Source: Micromussa lordhowensis (Eukaryota; Cnidaria; Anthozoa; Scleractinia; Lobophylliidae). Taken from it: DNA of 64,000 nt. This document shows positions 13,179 through 23,752 of this stretch, in pieces; the first letter of the stretch is position 1; the number at the start of each line of letters is the position of its first letter. The translations under genes were made by a program, and so were the position numbers. The stretch is from assembly GCA_964020085.1 (NCBI GenBank), contig OZ026600.1, positions 31,047,880 through 31,111,879 of the forward strand, read 5' to 3'. The notes under the pieces were generated by a model that saw nothing but the letters and a program-made list of their open reading frames with translations, had not been told where the DNA came from and made no database searches.

Positions 13179-15798
13179 TGCGATTTGCGCCAGGGTGTTT
13201 TTGAAGCCCCCATAGTCGGCCTACTTTTTTGGGCATTTTGCCTTGGTCCCCCCTTGGCAAAATCTCAGAAAATGGCCGATTTAGGTCTCCTTGCCAAATT
13301 TGTCAGAACTCGGCTCTACGGACACTTATGGAGCCGCAGTTTGCAGCAAAATGTTCTCCTATGTTTGCACTTCAAGTGCATTCTAATTAGGGGTTGATGC
13401 GATTTGCGCCAGGGTGTTTTTGAAGCCCCCATAGTTGGCCTACTTTTTTGGGCATTTTGCCTTGGTTCCCCCTTGGCAAAATCTCAGAAAATGGCCGATT
13501 TAGATCTCCTTGCCAAATTTGTCAGAACTCGACTCTACGGACACTTATGGAGCCGCAGTTTGCAGCAAAATGTTCTCCTATGTTTGCACTTCAAGTGCAT
13601 TCTAATTAGGGGTTGATGCGATTTGCGCCAGGGTGTTTTTGAAGCCCCCATAGTCGGCCTACTTTTATGGGCATTTTGCCTTGGTCCCCCCTTGGCAAAA
13701 TCTCAGAAAATGGCCCATTTAGGTCTCCTTGCCAAATTTGTCAGAACTCGGCTCTACGGACACTTATGGAGCCGCAGTTTGCAGCAAAATGTTCTCCTAT
13801 GTTTGCACTTCAAGTGCATTCTAATTAGGGGTTGATGCGATTTGCGCCAGGGTGTTTTTGAAGCCCCCATAGTCGGCCTACTTTTTTGGGCATTTTGCCT
13901 TGGTCCCCTCTTGGCAAAATCTCAGAAAATGGCCGATTTAGGTCTCCTTGCCAAATTTGTCAGAACTCGGCTCTACGGACACTTATGGAGCCGCAGTTTG
14001 CAGCAAAATGTTCTCCTATGTTTGCACTTTAGGTGCATTTTAATTAGGGGTTGATGCGATTTGCGCCAGGGTGTTTTTGAAGCCCCCATAGTCGGCCTAC
14101 TTTTTTGGGCATTTTGCCTTGGTCCCCTCTTGGCAAAATCTCAGAAAATGGCCGATTTAGGTCTGCTTGCCAAATTTGTCAGAACGCGGCTCTACGGACA
14201 CTTATGGAGCCGCAGTTTGCAGCAAAATGTTCTCCTATGTTTGCACTTCAAGTGCATTTTAATTAGGGGTTGATGCGATTTGCGCCAGGGTGTTTTTGAA
14301 GCCCCCATAGTCGGCCTACTTTTTTGGGCATTTTGCCTTGGTCCCCTCTTGGCAAAATCTCAGAAAATGGCCCATTTAGGTCTCCTTGCCAAATTTGTCA
14401 GAACTCGGCTCTACGGACACTTATGGAGCCGCAGTTTGCAGCAAAATGTTCTCCTATGTTTGCACTTCAAGCGCATTCTAATTAGGGGTTGATGCGATTT
14501 GCGCCAGGGTGTTTTTGAAGCCCCCATAGTCGGCCTACTTTTTTGGGCATTTTGCCTTGGTCCCCCCTTGGCAAAATCTCAGAAAATGGCCGATTTAAGT
14601 CTCCTTGCCAAATTTGTCAGAACTCGGCTCTACGGCCACTTATGGAGCCGCAGTTTGCAGCAAAATGTTCTCCTATGTTTGCACTTCAAGCGCATTCTAA
14701 TTAGGGGTTGATGCGATTTGCGCCAGGGTGTTTTTGAAGCCCCCATAGTCGGCCTACTTTTTTGGGCATTTTGCCTTGGTCCACCCTTGGCAAACTCTCA
14801 GAAAATAGCCAATTTTGGTCTCCTTGCCAAATTTGTCAGAACTCGGCTCTACGGACACTTATAAAGCCGCAGTTTGCAGCAAAATGTTCTCCTATGTTTG
14901 CACTTCAAGTGCATTCTAATTAGGGGTTGATGCGATTTGCGCCAGGGTGTTTTTGAAGCCCCCATAGTCGGCCTACTTTTTTGGGCATTTTGCCTTGGTC
15001 CCCCCTTGGCAAAATCTCAGAAAATGGCCGATTTAGGTCTCCTTGCCAAATTTGTCAGAACTCGGCTATACGGACACTTATGGAGCCGCAGTTTGCAGCA
15101 AAATGTTCTCCTATGTTTGCACTTCAAGTGCATTCTAATTAGGGGTTGATGCGATTTTCGCCAGGGTGGTTTTGAAGCCCCCATAGTCGGCCTACTTTTT
15201 TGGGCAGTTTGCCTTGGTCCCCCCTTGGCAAAATCTCAGAAAATGGCCGATTTAGGTCTCCTTGCCAAATTTGTCAGAACTCGGCTCTGCAGACACTTAT
15301 GGAGCCGCAGTTTGCAGCAAAATGTTCTCCTATTTTTGCACTTAAAGTGCATTCTAATTAGGGGTTGATGCGATTTGCGCCAGGGTGGTTTTGAAGCCCC
15401 CATAGTCGGCCTACTTTTTTGGGCATTTTGCCTTGGTCCCCCCTTGGCAAAATTTCAGAAAATGGCCGATTTAGGTCTCCTTGCCAAATTTGTCAGAACT
15501 CGGCTCTACGGACACTTATGGAGCCGCAGTTTGCAGCAAAATGTTCTCCTATGTTTGCACTTCAAGTGCATTCTAATTAGGGGTTGATGCGATTTGCGCC
15601 AGGGTGTTTTTGAAGCCCCCATAGTCGGCCTACTTTTTTGGGCATTTTGCCTTGGTCCCCCCTTGGCAAAATCTCAGAAAATGGCCGATTTAGGTCTCCT
15701 TGCCAAATTTGTCAGAACTCGGCTCTACGGACACTTATGGAGCCGCAGTTTGCAGCAAAATGTTCTCCTATGTTTGCACTTCAAGTGCATTCTAATTA

Positions 15799-16296
15799 TA
15801 GATTTTATCACGCTTTATCCCGCTTAGAATGAACACTGACCGTTAGACTGGAAGAAACGAGAAAACTATGATGTACTTATCTGAAATAAGATGTTGCCAG
15901 AACCAACTGGTTCCGGAGTCCGAGAAATTCATTCACCTGTCCACAATAAAGTTGCACTTTCCTTGAATTCATGAATATCAATTCAACCTGGAAAAAAATT
16001 ACATGAAATAAATATAGTAAGCACAAATTTTTTGAAGTTTTCGTGTTTATGTGTCCTAAAACAGTCACCGTTTTTTGAAGAAAAAGTTCCAGACCAAAAC
16101 AGATTGACTGCTTTGGTTTGTTTCGCTTGTTTAGCTCAAGAATGGACACTTTGCATAATAGCATAAACGTCTGATGTAAAGTATATATGAAATAATTCAT
16201 AAATTTGAACTGCGGCTATTGATGAACGTGAAGAATGATCCTCGCAGTGAATTTTCCAATTTAAGCAACTGGAAAGAAGAAGCCTGAAAAAAATCA
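15799..16296. other. Satellite right flank, no gene seen
   Basis: AT-rich unique-looking DNA between the satellite edge and the tRNA. Short open frames are present but have no recognisable motif or codon pattern. Confidence 0.5.
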
Positions 16297-16298
16297 GA

Positions 16299-16330
<32 letters not shown>

Positions 16331-16369
16331 GATACCGGTGCGATGCTCTATCAACTGAGCTATGAAGCC
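16297..16369 (-). tRNA. tRNA-Thr-like (anticodon reads GGT)
   Basis: The minus strand folds as a complete 73-nt cloverleaf. The acceptor is GGCTTCA with TGAAGCT, the B box is GGTTCGAATCCC, and there is an A-box-like TAGCTCAGTTGATAG. The anticodon loop is CCGGTAT, giving GGT (Thr). It has C rather than the near-universal U at position 33, and the base of the anticodon stem has an A-C mismatch. It may be a tRNA pseudogene or the tRNA-like head of a SINE. A related 3' half lies at 53503-53562. Confidence 0.6.
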
Positions 16370-17164
16370 ACACATTGGCAGCGAGGTCTATCGACAAAAA
16401 CAATTTACTGCAACGGGCGTTTAAAAACATGAAACGGGCACTTAACAATGTGGGATACCAAAACTAAAGATGAATTTTAAAAGCCACTGGAATAAGTACA
16501 GTTTGCGCTCATGAACAAAAACGGGACGGTTTTACAAATGAAACACGACATCTTTCAAAAAGCCAAATTCAACTGAGCGGCATGGCTTCCAAGAGTTCAA
16601 CAACTAGAAATTTAACTGACATTATGATCACATTTGGATACTTTAACCAAGAAAATGTTTGAACTCCCAAATTTCAGACGATATTCAAGCACATTAAGCA
16701 TCCGAAAATTGTAATTCCATTCTTTTTTTACCAAAGAATTTCTTCTTTGAGCCTTTTGATAAAGCATCAAACATCAATCGTCTGAATGTCACAAGCCAAT
16801 GCTTCACATGATCTTCTTCCCTAATTATATTTGGCCTAATTCATCCAGAAGAAACTATTCATGACTTCAACTGAAACCAGGGTTCAGGTTTTCGCGTTAT
16901 TCTCGTTAACAATAATCGATTGTATATTGTACTCAGTTTTACTATTACGCATGTAACTAATCAGTCCAATCAGCAACGCAAGCGACGAAATTTCACTAAT
17001 GATGAATGTACTGAAGAGAACGTCATCCGAGAGCCGTTGCATAAAATCCCGCACGCTTTGACAAATGGCCGAGGGAAGGTTTGCTTCTGTTTGCTCAGTT
17101 CAAGAATTTATGACGAAGGACGAGGACAGGAAAATTTATCGTCAATCAATTTATCATCTCCGTC
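16370..17164. other. Intergenic DNA, no feature seen
   Basis: AT-rich sequence without a convincing open frame, terminal repeat or RNA fold on either strand. Confidence 0.4.
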
Positions 17165-17461
17165 CGCACTAAAGATGGCACCGAGTACGATTATGGAAAA
17201 ACAGTAAAATTACAGCTCTTGATAAGCGATTTTGAAAAAGTGAGAGTACAAAAGGACGATTGTTTTCCAAAGCACCTGTGCAGGAACTGTAACCGAACAC
17301 TATTATATCTGCGAGACAAGCTGCTTGCATTTCAAACCAGATGTGCCACAACGCAAATAAATATTGGCAAAGGAGCACTTCATGTCAAACGGACTCGCCT
17401 TGTGGTGTGTTGTCAATTGAACACAATACACGGTACACCTACTTCCCCAAGGGGATTATAA
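17165..17461 (+). pseudogene. Zinc-finger-associated (ZAD-like) domain relic
   Basis: The frame around 17195-17340 reads a CxxC segment, FPKHLCRNCNRTLLYLRDKL, followed by LLAFQTRC. This spacing (FPK-x-[IL]C-x2-C then a helix ending in a Cys) resembles the second half of ZAD-like treble-clef domains in many cnidarian and insect zinc-finger or transposon-derived proteins. The partner cysteines expected upstream are not in frame and there is no convincing start. The other reading frames between about 17000 and 17160 contain stops. I infer a decayed retrocopy or transposon remnant. A chance resemblance is possible. Confidence 0.35.
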
Positions 17462-18614
17462 AGAGGGTGAAGGCATCGTTATGATGAGAGAGACTGAGTG
17501 GTTAACAATTTACTTAATTTGCATTTAACTCAATAAATTCGAATTCTCCTGTCTTAAATTGCTCCCCTTCTCTTTGGAATCTATAGGGGAATTCTTGTTT
17601 ACAATATTTGCCTCATTAGCATAAGCAATTCAGTTTCTGATGGAGTTACAAATAAATCAGTTCTGAATATTGAAAGGTCATAGTACGATTAACTCTGCCA
17701 GTGAATATGAACCTGATGTATTGAATACTTTTTGTGCAACACGGGTTTAAAAACTCACAATTTAACAAAGAATCTATGAGCTCATTAGCGCTTTTGCCAC
17801 CAAGAAATTTTGCAGTTTGTGAAAGACAATTTCTCCTTGAATATTACATCCAAAGAGCAAAAAAAATTCACCATTTATTAAGTTTCACTAGCTCTTTAGC
17901 GATCTGTACGCAAAGCCGTACGCAAAGCCGTATGCAAATGAGCAAATATGTCAACAATGACGTCAGCATGAATCCGCCTATACCCTTGTATTCTCAAAAG
18001 TACCCCTGGGATCAGCCCAGGGGATTGATTGCAGGGGAAATCGTATGATAAAAGTGTGATATGCATTCCCAAACCTTCACCCTTTGTACGATAAGAACTA
18101 AGAAAGGTTTCTTTTTACCAATACAGCATGTAAATCATTCCAAGTAGCAAACTAATACGAATACCAAAAACCAAATAATTTGAATTGATATACAGGGTTC
18201 CATTTTGCCTAAAATGTTTTAAGCTTAAGTTACTTTGAGAGGGTATAAGATTTGCAATTTCATATTTTTTCTTTACTACATCTTCGAAAGACAAAAAGAG
18301 AGGGATTTGGTTATTTTTGCGGCAATTCCACAAATTCATCTTTCCCAAAATGATAAATTAGTTGAGTAGGTTAGATCTCTGATCTAATATTCGTACTATA
18401 ATGTTGATATATTCAAGTTTTTATTTTCTTCTTGGTTACTGTTAACCAAAATATATCAAGTTTAGTCCAAATACTGTTGAGAAGGACCATCAATAAAAGA
18501 AATGTTCTAATGTTTCTCGAGAGGTTTGACATAACTTGCAAAGATCACTTTGACTCCTTCCGATTTTTGCTAATTGTCAGTATAAATCCTTTTCGAGTCT
18601 CTTCTGGTCTTCCC
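17462..18614. other. Intergenic DNA, no gene seen
   Basis: AT-rich DNA with only short random open frames. A small direct repeat (cgtacgcaaagccgtacgcaaagccgtatgc) lies near 17907-17935. Nothing else stands out. Confidence 0.4.
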
Positions 18615-18618
18615 TTAA

Positions 18619-19387
18619 GGTGGCCGAACACAGTTTTCGCACGTGCTTTTGCTGATGCAATATTTAACACGTGCACAAGGATTTCACAAACATGCCGTCA
18701 GTAGAGCGATCATTTTATTTACTCAACACCCGCACTATCTGTGTTAATTTTCCCTATAATTAAACGCAGTGTATTGATGGCTTTAGTCTTTTATTACAAA
18801 GATATGCTAGAAAAGGTAACGTTGCAAAGAACCCAGCAATTTTCAGGTTTTGTTTGTTACCGAAAGAACCCAGTTAAATGCAACGCATGCGCAATTGATC
18901 GAAAAATTGAGACCGATTGCTTTAGCAGAAACATGCCTATTTCTAATGATCCAGTCGTTAGAATTTTAAGAAATTTGGCAGAAAAATAGATCAGAGACCA
19001 CGTAAATGATCTATCAAAAAATATCTGAATTTTGACATAGGGGTTTTTAATAATACAGAAAACGATCAACCGCGAATTACGAAAATCGCCTATGTCAAAA
19101 TTTTATTAGAACCGTGTTGACAGAAGGGATTTAATATCAATTCTTAGAGTGCCAAATATAAAAACAATCTAACGACTGGATCCTTTTAAATAAACAAAAA
19201 CCATTATTTAAGCCTTCTTTTTAACCAGCCCCATTGCCATGGCAACAGCACACACCCTAGTCAAAATGTGAGAATAAATAATTCTGTAATCAACCTTGAC
19301 TCTTGCAAAAACTGGGCACCCAAGCTTAAATAGTTTAAAAGTTATGGTGAATTAGACATAGGCACTTGAAAACTGTGTTCGGCCACC
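18619..19387. mobile_element. TTAA-flanked MITE with 20-bp inverted ends
   Basis: Perfect 20-bp terminal inverted repeats, GGTGGCCGAACACAGTTTTC, begin at 18619 and end at 19387. Both ends are flanked directly by TTAA (18615-18618 and 19388-19391), matching a TTAA target-site duplication as made by piggyBac- and Kolobok-type transposases. The 769-bp interior has no transposase frame, so the element is non-autonomous. An inner inverted pair (ttttgacatagg near 19030, cctatgtcaaaa near 19090) adds a small hairpin. A related end, TTAA followed by ggtggctggaaacag, lies at 21099. Confidence 0.85.
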
Positions 19388-19919
19388 TTAAGCTAAAATT
19401 TGATATTAGTTAAAAGAAACCTCTTGAATATTTGGCTCTTTCTTAAATAAGCGAAGCAATAAAAAGTTTTACTCTTGCTCGAAATAGGATCACAATCTTT
19501 GTTACCACATTTTAACTTAAGTGTATTTATAACGTTTCTATCGACGTTATGATACTTCGGTACAGAGCAACGAACAGCAGACCACGTAACGTAATTGGTC
19601 CCTTGTCCTTTGTTACGATTCAACATTGTTCCAAGAAAACAATAAATTACTGATAAGAATTACACCAGAATTAATATGATTATGATAACAGATCGGTTTG
19701 CCGTCCATCTGTACATTACATTTATTCCAAATTATAAAATGAGAAGCTTAAGAATCCGTTGAAAAATTTCAGCGATATTCAGACCACCAAGAAAGGAACT
19801 CTTAATAAAAAGTCGAATCAATATGATAATCATAAATATGTTAGTTGCAGGGAAAAAAAACTCCAAAAGGTTTGAGCAAAAGGTAAGAGAAATACGAATT
19901 TCAGGGAAAACCTAATAAA
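19388..19919. other. Intergenic DNA, no feature seen
   Basis: AT-rich flank between the MITE and the tRNA-Tyr array. No coding or structured signal recognised. Confidence 0.4.
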
Positions 19920-19997
19920 AAAATTATCTAAACTCAAATAACATACTTTGAAAGTGGAACTCACGAGCTGTAGGTTAAGTTAAAAAAAGAAAAAGAT

Positions 19998-20083
19998 TCC
20001 TTCGAGCCGGATTCGAACCAGCGACCTAAGGATATCAATTTATCTTCTACAGTCCTCCGCTCTACCAACTGAGCTATCGAAGG
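19998..20083 (-). tRNA. tRNA-Tyr (GTA) with 14-nt intron, copy 1
   Basis: The minus strand shows the acceptor CCTTCGA/TCGAAGG, A box TAGCTCAGTTGGTAGAG, B box GGTTCGAATCC and anticodon loop CTGTAGA. The total of 86 nt implies an intron of about 14 nt after position 37, as in eukaryotic tRNA-Tyr(GTA) genes. All stems appear intact, so it is probably functional. Confidence 0.93.
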
Positions 20084-20300
20084 AAGGCGTATGCGATTAC
20101 GATAACATAGGGTAGACCTTATTTCATGCCAAACTGGTAACATTCAAGAGGAATTTAGTAGATTCGATTTTTGCCTTTCATAATTAAGGTGACAAGGATA
20201 CAAGTTTCAAGGAAGGCCTAACGAAAAAATTATGTAAACTCAAATAAAATACTTTGAAAGTGGAACTCACGAGCTCTAGGTTAAGTTAAAAAAAGAAGAT

Positions 20301-20386
20301 TCCTTCGAGCCGGATTCGAACCAGCGACCTAAGGATATCAATTCATCTTCTACAGTCCTCCGCTCTACCAACTGAGCTATCGAAGG
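20301..20386 (-). tRNA. tRNA-Tyr (GTA) with 14-nt intron, copy 2
   Basis: Identical mature sequence to copy 1. The intron differs at one base (attcatcttc against atttatcttc on the plus strand). It lies one ~303-bp repeat unit downstream and appears intact. Confidence 0.93.
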
Positions 20387-20610
20387 AAGGCGTATGCTAT
20401 TACGATATCAGAGAGTAGAGCTTAGTTCCTGCCAAACCGGTAAGATTCAAGAGGAATTTAGTAGATTCGATCTTTTCTTTTCATAATTAAGGTAACAAGA
20501 ATACGAGTTTCAGGGAAAGCCTAATTGAAAAGAGTTATGTATACTCAAATAAAATACTTTGAAATTGGAACGCGCGAGCTGTAGGTTAAGTTAGAAAAAA
20601 CGAAAAAGAT

Positions 20611-20696
20611 TCCTTCGAGCCGGATTCGAACCAGCGACCTAAGGATATCAATTCATCTTCTACTGTCCTCCGCTCTACCAATTGAGCTATCGATAG
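20611..20696 (-). pseudogene. tRNA-Tyr pseudogene, copy 3
   Basis: Same family as copies 1 and 2. The 5' acceptor strand is destroyed: the plus strand reads cgatagcc where the others read cgaagg, at the junction with a 176-bp insertion. The invariant U33 of the anticodon loop is changed to A (CAGTAGA), and the D loop carries a further substitution. Correct charging and processing are unlikely. Confidence 0.85.
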
Positions 20697-20872
20697 CCTG
20701 CAGTGCAGGCGGTTTTGGTGGGGGCTGTTGGTGTATTTCACCTTTCGTGTGGTTAGCCGCCATCTTGGATTCGTTGCAGACGGGGAGAATTGGGGAGAGA
20801 ATGCGATGCGAGAATGTCCGAGGGGGTGGAGGGCGGGGAAGGATAAAGAGGGCGCAGGCAATTAAGTATCAG
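20697..20872. mobile_element. 176-bp GC-rich insertion in tRNA-Tyr unit 3
   Basis: This segment is absent from units 1 and 2, whose flank resumes at gtgggtagacctta. It starts with the palindrome gcctgcagtgcaggc and ends with gcgcaggca, hinting at short inverted ends. It contains gccgccatcttggat, a good YY1-type motif, and a purine-rich stretch (gagggggtggagggcgggg). A small non-autonomous element, or a gene-5'-end fragment moved here, are both possible. Confidence 0.5.
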
Positions 20873-21264
20873 TGGGTAGACCTTATTTCATGCCAAACCG
20901 GTAATATTCAAGATGAATTACTATTTACTAGATTCCTTCTTTTGATGTTGAACGGTAACAAGAATACGAGTTTTAGGGAAAACCAAAAATCAAATGAAAA
21001 AATTTCTGAATACTAAAATAAATTTTTTTCAAAGTGGCGGGAACAGTTGAGCTGTCGGTTACGTTTAAGAAAGAAAAATATTTCTTCGAGCCGGGTTTAA
21101 GGTGGCTGGAAACAGTTTCCAGTACTTTTCAAGACTTGTGTTTGATTGGTGATTATAACCACTCTGTGTCAATTGACACCAAAATCATGTTATCAAAAAA
21201 CTGCCCAATCATCGGTGAACAAGTTTCCAAATTTCATTAATTGGCCAAAAAAAAACAATAAAGA

Positions 21265-21760
21265 TACATACATACATACATACATACATAAACTTTATTT
21301 TTCCTCGAATTTAAGAGTAGCTATTATAAAAGCTAATATTTCCGAGAAAACAATAACAAAAGTAACAAAATATACAACAACATTATTAACTACGATTCTG
21401 TACAATATTTACAAGTTATGGCTAAAAGAAATAGAACTATATATAAAAAATTTAAGAGCACTAAAGTGAAAATTATCAAATGTACATAAAATCAAGGCTA
21501 GCTAATGCTTTTTTAAAATCATTAAAATTGGTAGTTCGAAAAAAGTCCGGCAGTGAGTTCCATTGATTGGCGGCATGATAAGAAAAAGAACGAAGGCCAG
21601 ATAACTGATGTCTTGGACGATTTGTAATAAAAATGCCTTTACTACGTTTTTATATTTGAAAAACCATAACTGAAGGTCAACTGAATCTCGTTAGAATGCC
21701 AAACCCATATGAAAAGTCCTACGTTGTAATGCTGTTAAATGGGTCCCGGGGTACCAGTCG
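21265..21760 (-). mobile_element. LINE 3' fragment (RT C-terminus, tail and CATA microsatellite)
   Basis: On the minus strand a frame ending at the stop 21476-21478 reads a run with SYHAANQWNSLPDFFR, then DFKKALA and DFMYI. This is the characteristic C-terminal end of CR1/L2-like LINE reverse transcriptases (FSYxxAxxWNSLPxxxR...FKxxL). It is followed by a 3' UTR ending in a tail whose plus-strand form is cctcgaatttaagagtagc...atttccgag, then (TACA)n at 21265-21290, the simple-repeat end typical of this LINE group. Severely 5'-truncated. The tail is also shared with the SINE inside the Polinton polymerase gene. Confidence 0.7.
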
Positions 21761-23740
21761 CGTCAATTAACTTGTTTCAAGTCCTCATTAGTACCTTGTT
21801 TTTACTATTCGTGTTATTGGTCATTTTAATTGGTCAAGTTTTGGTTTGAAAGCCACTGTACTGCTAGTTCAGGTAATTTCGTGGTACATCAAGACAATGC
21901 CATTGATATAATAAACCTTTTCTTTCCTAGTTGATTTATAAGGTACTGCAATTCTCCCCAGCTCCGAATATGAGCTTAGACAACCATTTACGATTATAAT
22001 TTAGTTTAAGCTTCTGTTGGAGTGTTGTTGTTTTTCATAGCAATATATCCATATTTCAGTAAAAGGTTACATGTACAAACTTTACGAATTGATCAGAAAT
22101 TTGTCCAAGAACAATTTGGTATTACAGGGTGTTTAATACGTCATTACACGCACAACTTAATGTTTCCATGGCAGCAGTATTTGGAAACGCAAGTTTTTTT
22201 ATCAAATTGCGTTTTGTGTTAACAACACTCGACTTTTATGCCGTTATCTTCGTATTTTTTAAATATAAGTTTCTAGTTTACTGATTTTGATTAATTTGAG
22301 TCTTTTTTTATGATTTCACTCCAGTCTGATGATTTGAGAGAGCGTGACTGAATTCAAAATGGTGACCGTATGGATATCATGACGCAATTACCTTGCGAGT
22401 ATGATGTTATCACCTCGTGTTGCTCTCATCTCGAAAGAAATGTTGTTAAACGTACTAGATATCATCTAAATTTCATCATCATTGCTTGGATATTCTTGAA
22501 GTTATGATGGGAGGGAGAAGACTTACTCTGGTTGTAGAAAAAAGCCAGGTCTGAATAGGGTTGAATGAGCTGCATCATTCCCGGCTTACAACAAAACATT
22601 CTGAGTGTATTTCACAAATTTTAAAAGCTAAGAGGATGATGGCTTCCAATACCATCTCCTTCAAGCAGGTCCTATCATATGTTTTTCGGTTCAATACCCT
22701 CAAAGGTGCACTGAGATTGCTCTAATGATCAGGAGAGGAGGATCATTTAATTGTTAAACATCCTGCACAACAAAACCTAGCCACGAGTCTATTCCTGAAA
22801 TTTAAGGCAAAACAGTCACCCCACTGGCCATCGGCGAACATGAAAAGGCAATCCCTAATTATATAAGTCAACTAATAAGAGCAAATTAAACCCAAGTATT
22901 TTACAGTGTTGGACAGCTCCAGAAGTTTGTCCAGTAAAAATAAGAAGAGTCCTTGTGATCTTGCGAGACGCCTTTTAGAGCCAAAAAGCATGGTTTTGTC
23001 GCAATTTACTAGCAATCGATTTAAAGAAAATCATTCGCCAACGGCATTTATGTTTTCTTGCATGGTGGATTGAATAGTTTGAACGCATCTGCCGGCAAAA
23101 AAAGCAGTACCATCAGCATACAAGACTATTTTATAACGATGAACTTCTTCTAGTAAATTTGACTGAATAAACGGAACAACCAATGATACAGCTTATTTGA
23201 ATTGTTAAAGTAAGGAGAATTCTGTTGCAGTTTTAAATCTTGTAACTTGATAGCGTTCTCAGCGGTTCAATCAATCAGCCATTAGAAGCCAGCTTGAGAG
23301 AGGGACAGCAGTGTTTCCAGTATATTGTGCTGTGGAATCGTATCAATGTGGGTGTATTGACGTGTTTATAATTTCAAGAGACAATTTTGACTATTTAAAG
23401 TATATGAACAGCACAATGTGGTGAGGATTAATAAACCATGAATGCTCAGATGAAACGTGACTACCTGCTTCGAAAACTAAGAAGATAGCTCACCAGCGTA
23501 ATACATGAGAGAAGCAATCCTGAAGCGAAGAACAGAATCATTTCCTATGGAAAAATGCATAGATCAAAAATACCATAATTAGCTAACTGTGTCACCTTTC
23601 TCCCATACATGGAATATGAAATGTCAATTTCAAGCAAGGAAAGATATCTACGACGGAGGTTGCCCACCAATGGAATTAAACAAATTGTAGACAACTGACG
23701 ACACGTAACAAAACTTTTAACCTACAATTCTACGACTGCA
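21761..23740. other. 2-kb stretch without a recognisable gene
   Basis: AT-rich intergenic DNA with no frame of convincing length or motif. The right end (about 23600-23740) is probably the 3' UTR of the LINE that starts on the minus strand next to it. Confidence 0.4.
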
Positions 23741-23752
23741 TGAACGAAATAG

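Larger units (their letters stand above)
1..15798. repeat. 219-bp satellite DNA array (about 72 monomers)
   Basis: Head-to-tail copies of one unit fill the region without interruption. Landmarks recur every 219 bp (occasionally 220): ttgcgccagggtg, catagtcggcctac, cttggcaaaatctcag and gcacttcaagtgcattc. The array enters from beyond the left edge and ends abruptly inside a monomer at about 15798, after gtgcattctaatta. Because 219 is divisible by 3, each monomer shows a ~70-codon open frame, ended by the same TGA. Those frames open with TTG and differ by point changes with no sign of coding constraint, so I do not call genes. Monomers are very similar, which suggests recent homogenisation. A pericentromeric or heterochromatic role is possible but not shown. 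Confidence 0.97.
19920..21098. repeat. Tandem array of ~305-bp units each carrying a tRNA-Tyr gene
   Basis: Three full units and a fourth partial unit share a 5' flank (ctcaaataaaatactttgaaagtggaac...gagctgtaggttaagtt), the tRNA, and a 3' flank (gtagaccttatttcatgccaaac...ttcaagaggaattta). Unit starts are near 19925, 20229, 20540 and 21008. The third is interrupted after its tRNA by a 176-bp insertion. The fourth is cut inside the tRNA T arm (cttcgagccgg) at about 21098, exactly where a TTAA-type transposon end starts. Confidence 0.85.

Noticed and set aside
1..15798. Dozens of 64-141-codon open frames in the satellite
   Set aside because: They arise from a 219-bp unit divisible by 3, start mostly at TTG and repeat once per monomer. 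There is no sign of selection, leader or diversity expected of genes.
1..15798. CRISPR-like array
   Set aside because: There are no short repeats with unique spacers. The whole 219-bp unit repeats, which is satellite structure in a eukaryotic context.
15877..16375. Minus-strand open frames of 107 and 79 codons
   Set aside because: They overlap the tRNA and AT-rich flank and have no motif. The second frame reads through the tRNA itself.
20586..20861. 91-codon frame over the third tRNA-Tyr copy
   Set aside because: It is a read-through of tRNA and inserted DNA. The same LSIAQLVERRTV-type peptide occurs at the other tRNA copies because it is antisense/sense tRNA sequence.
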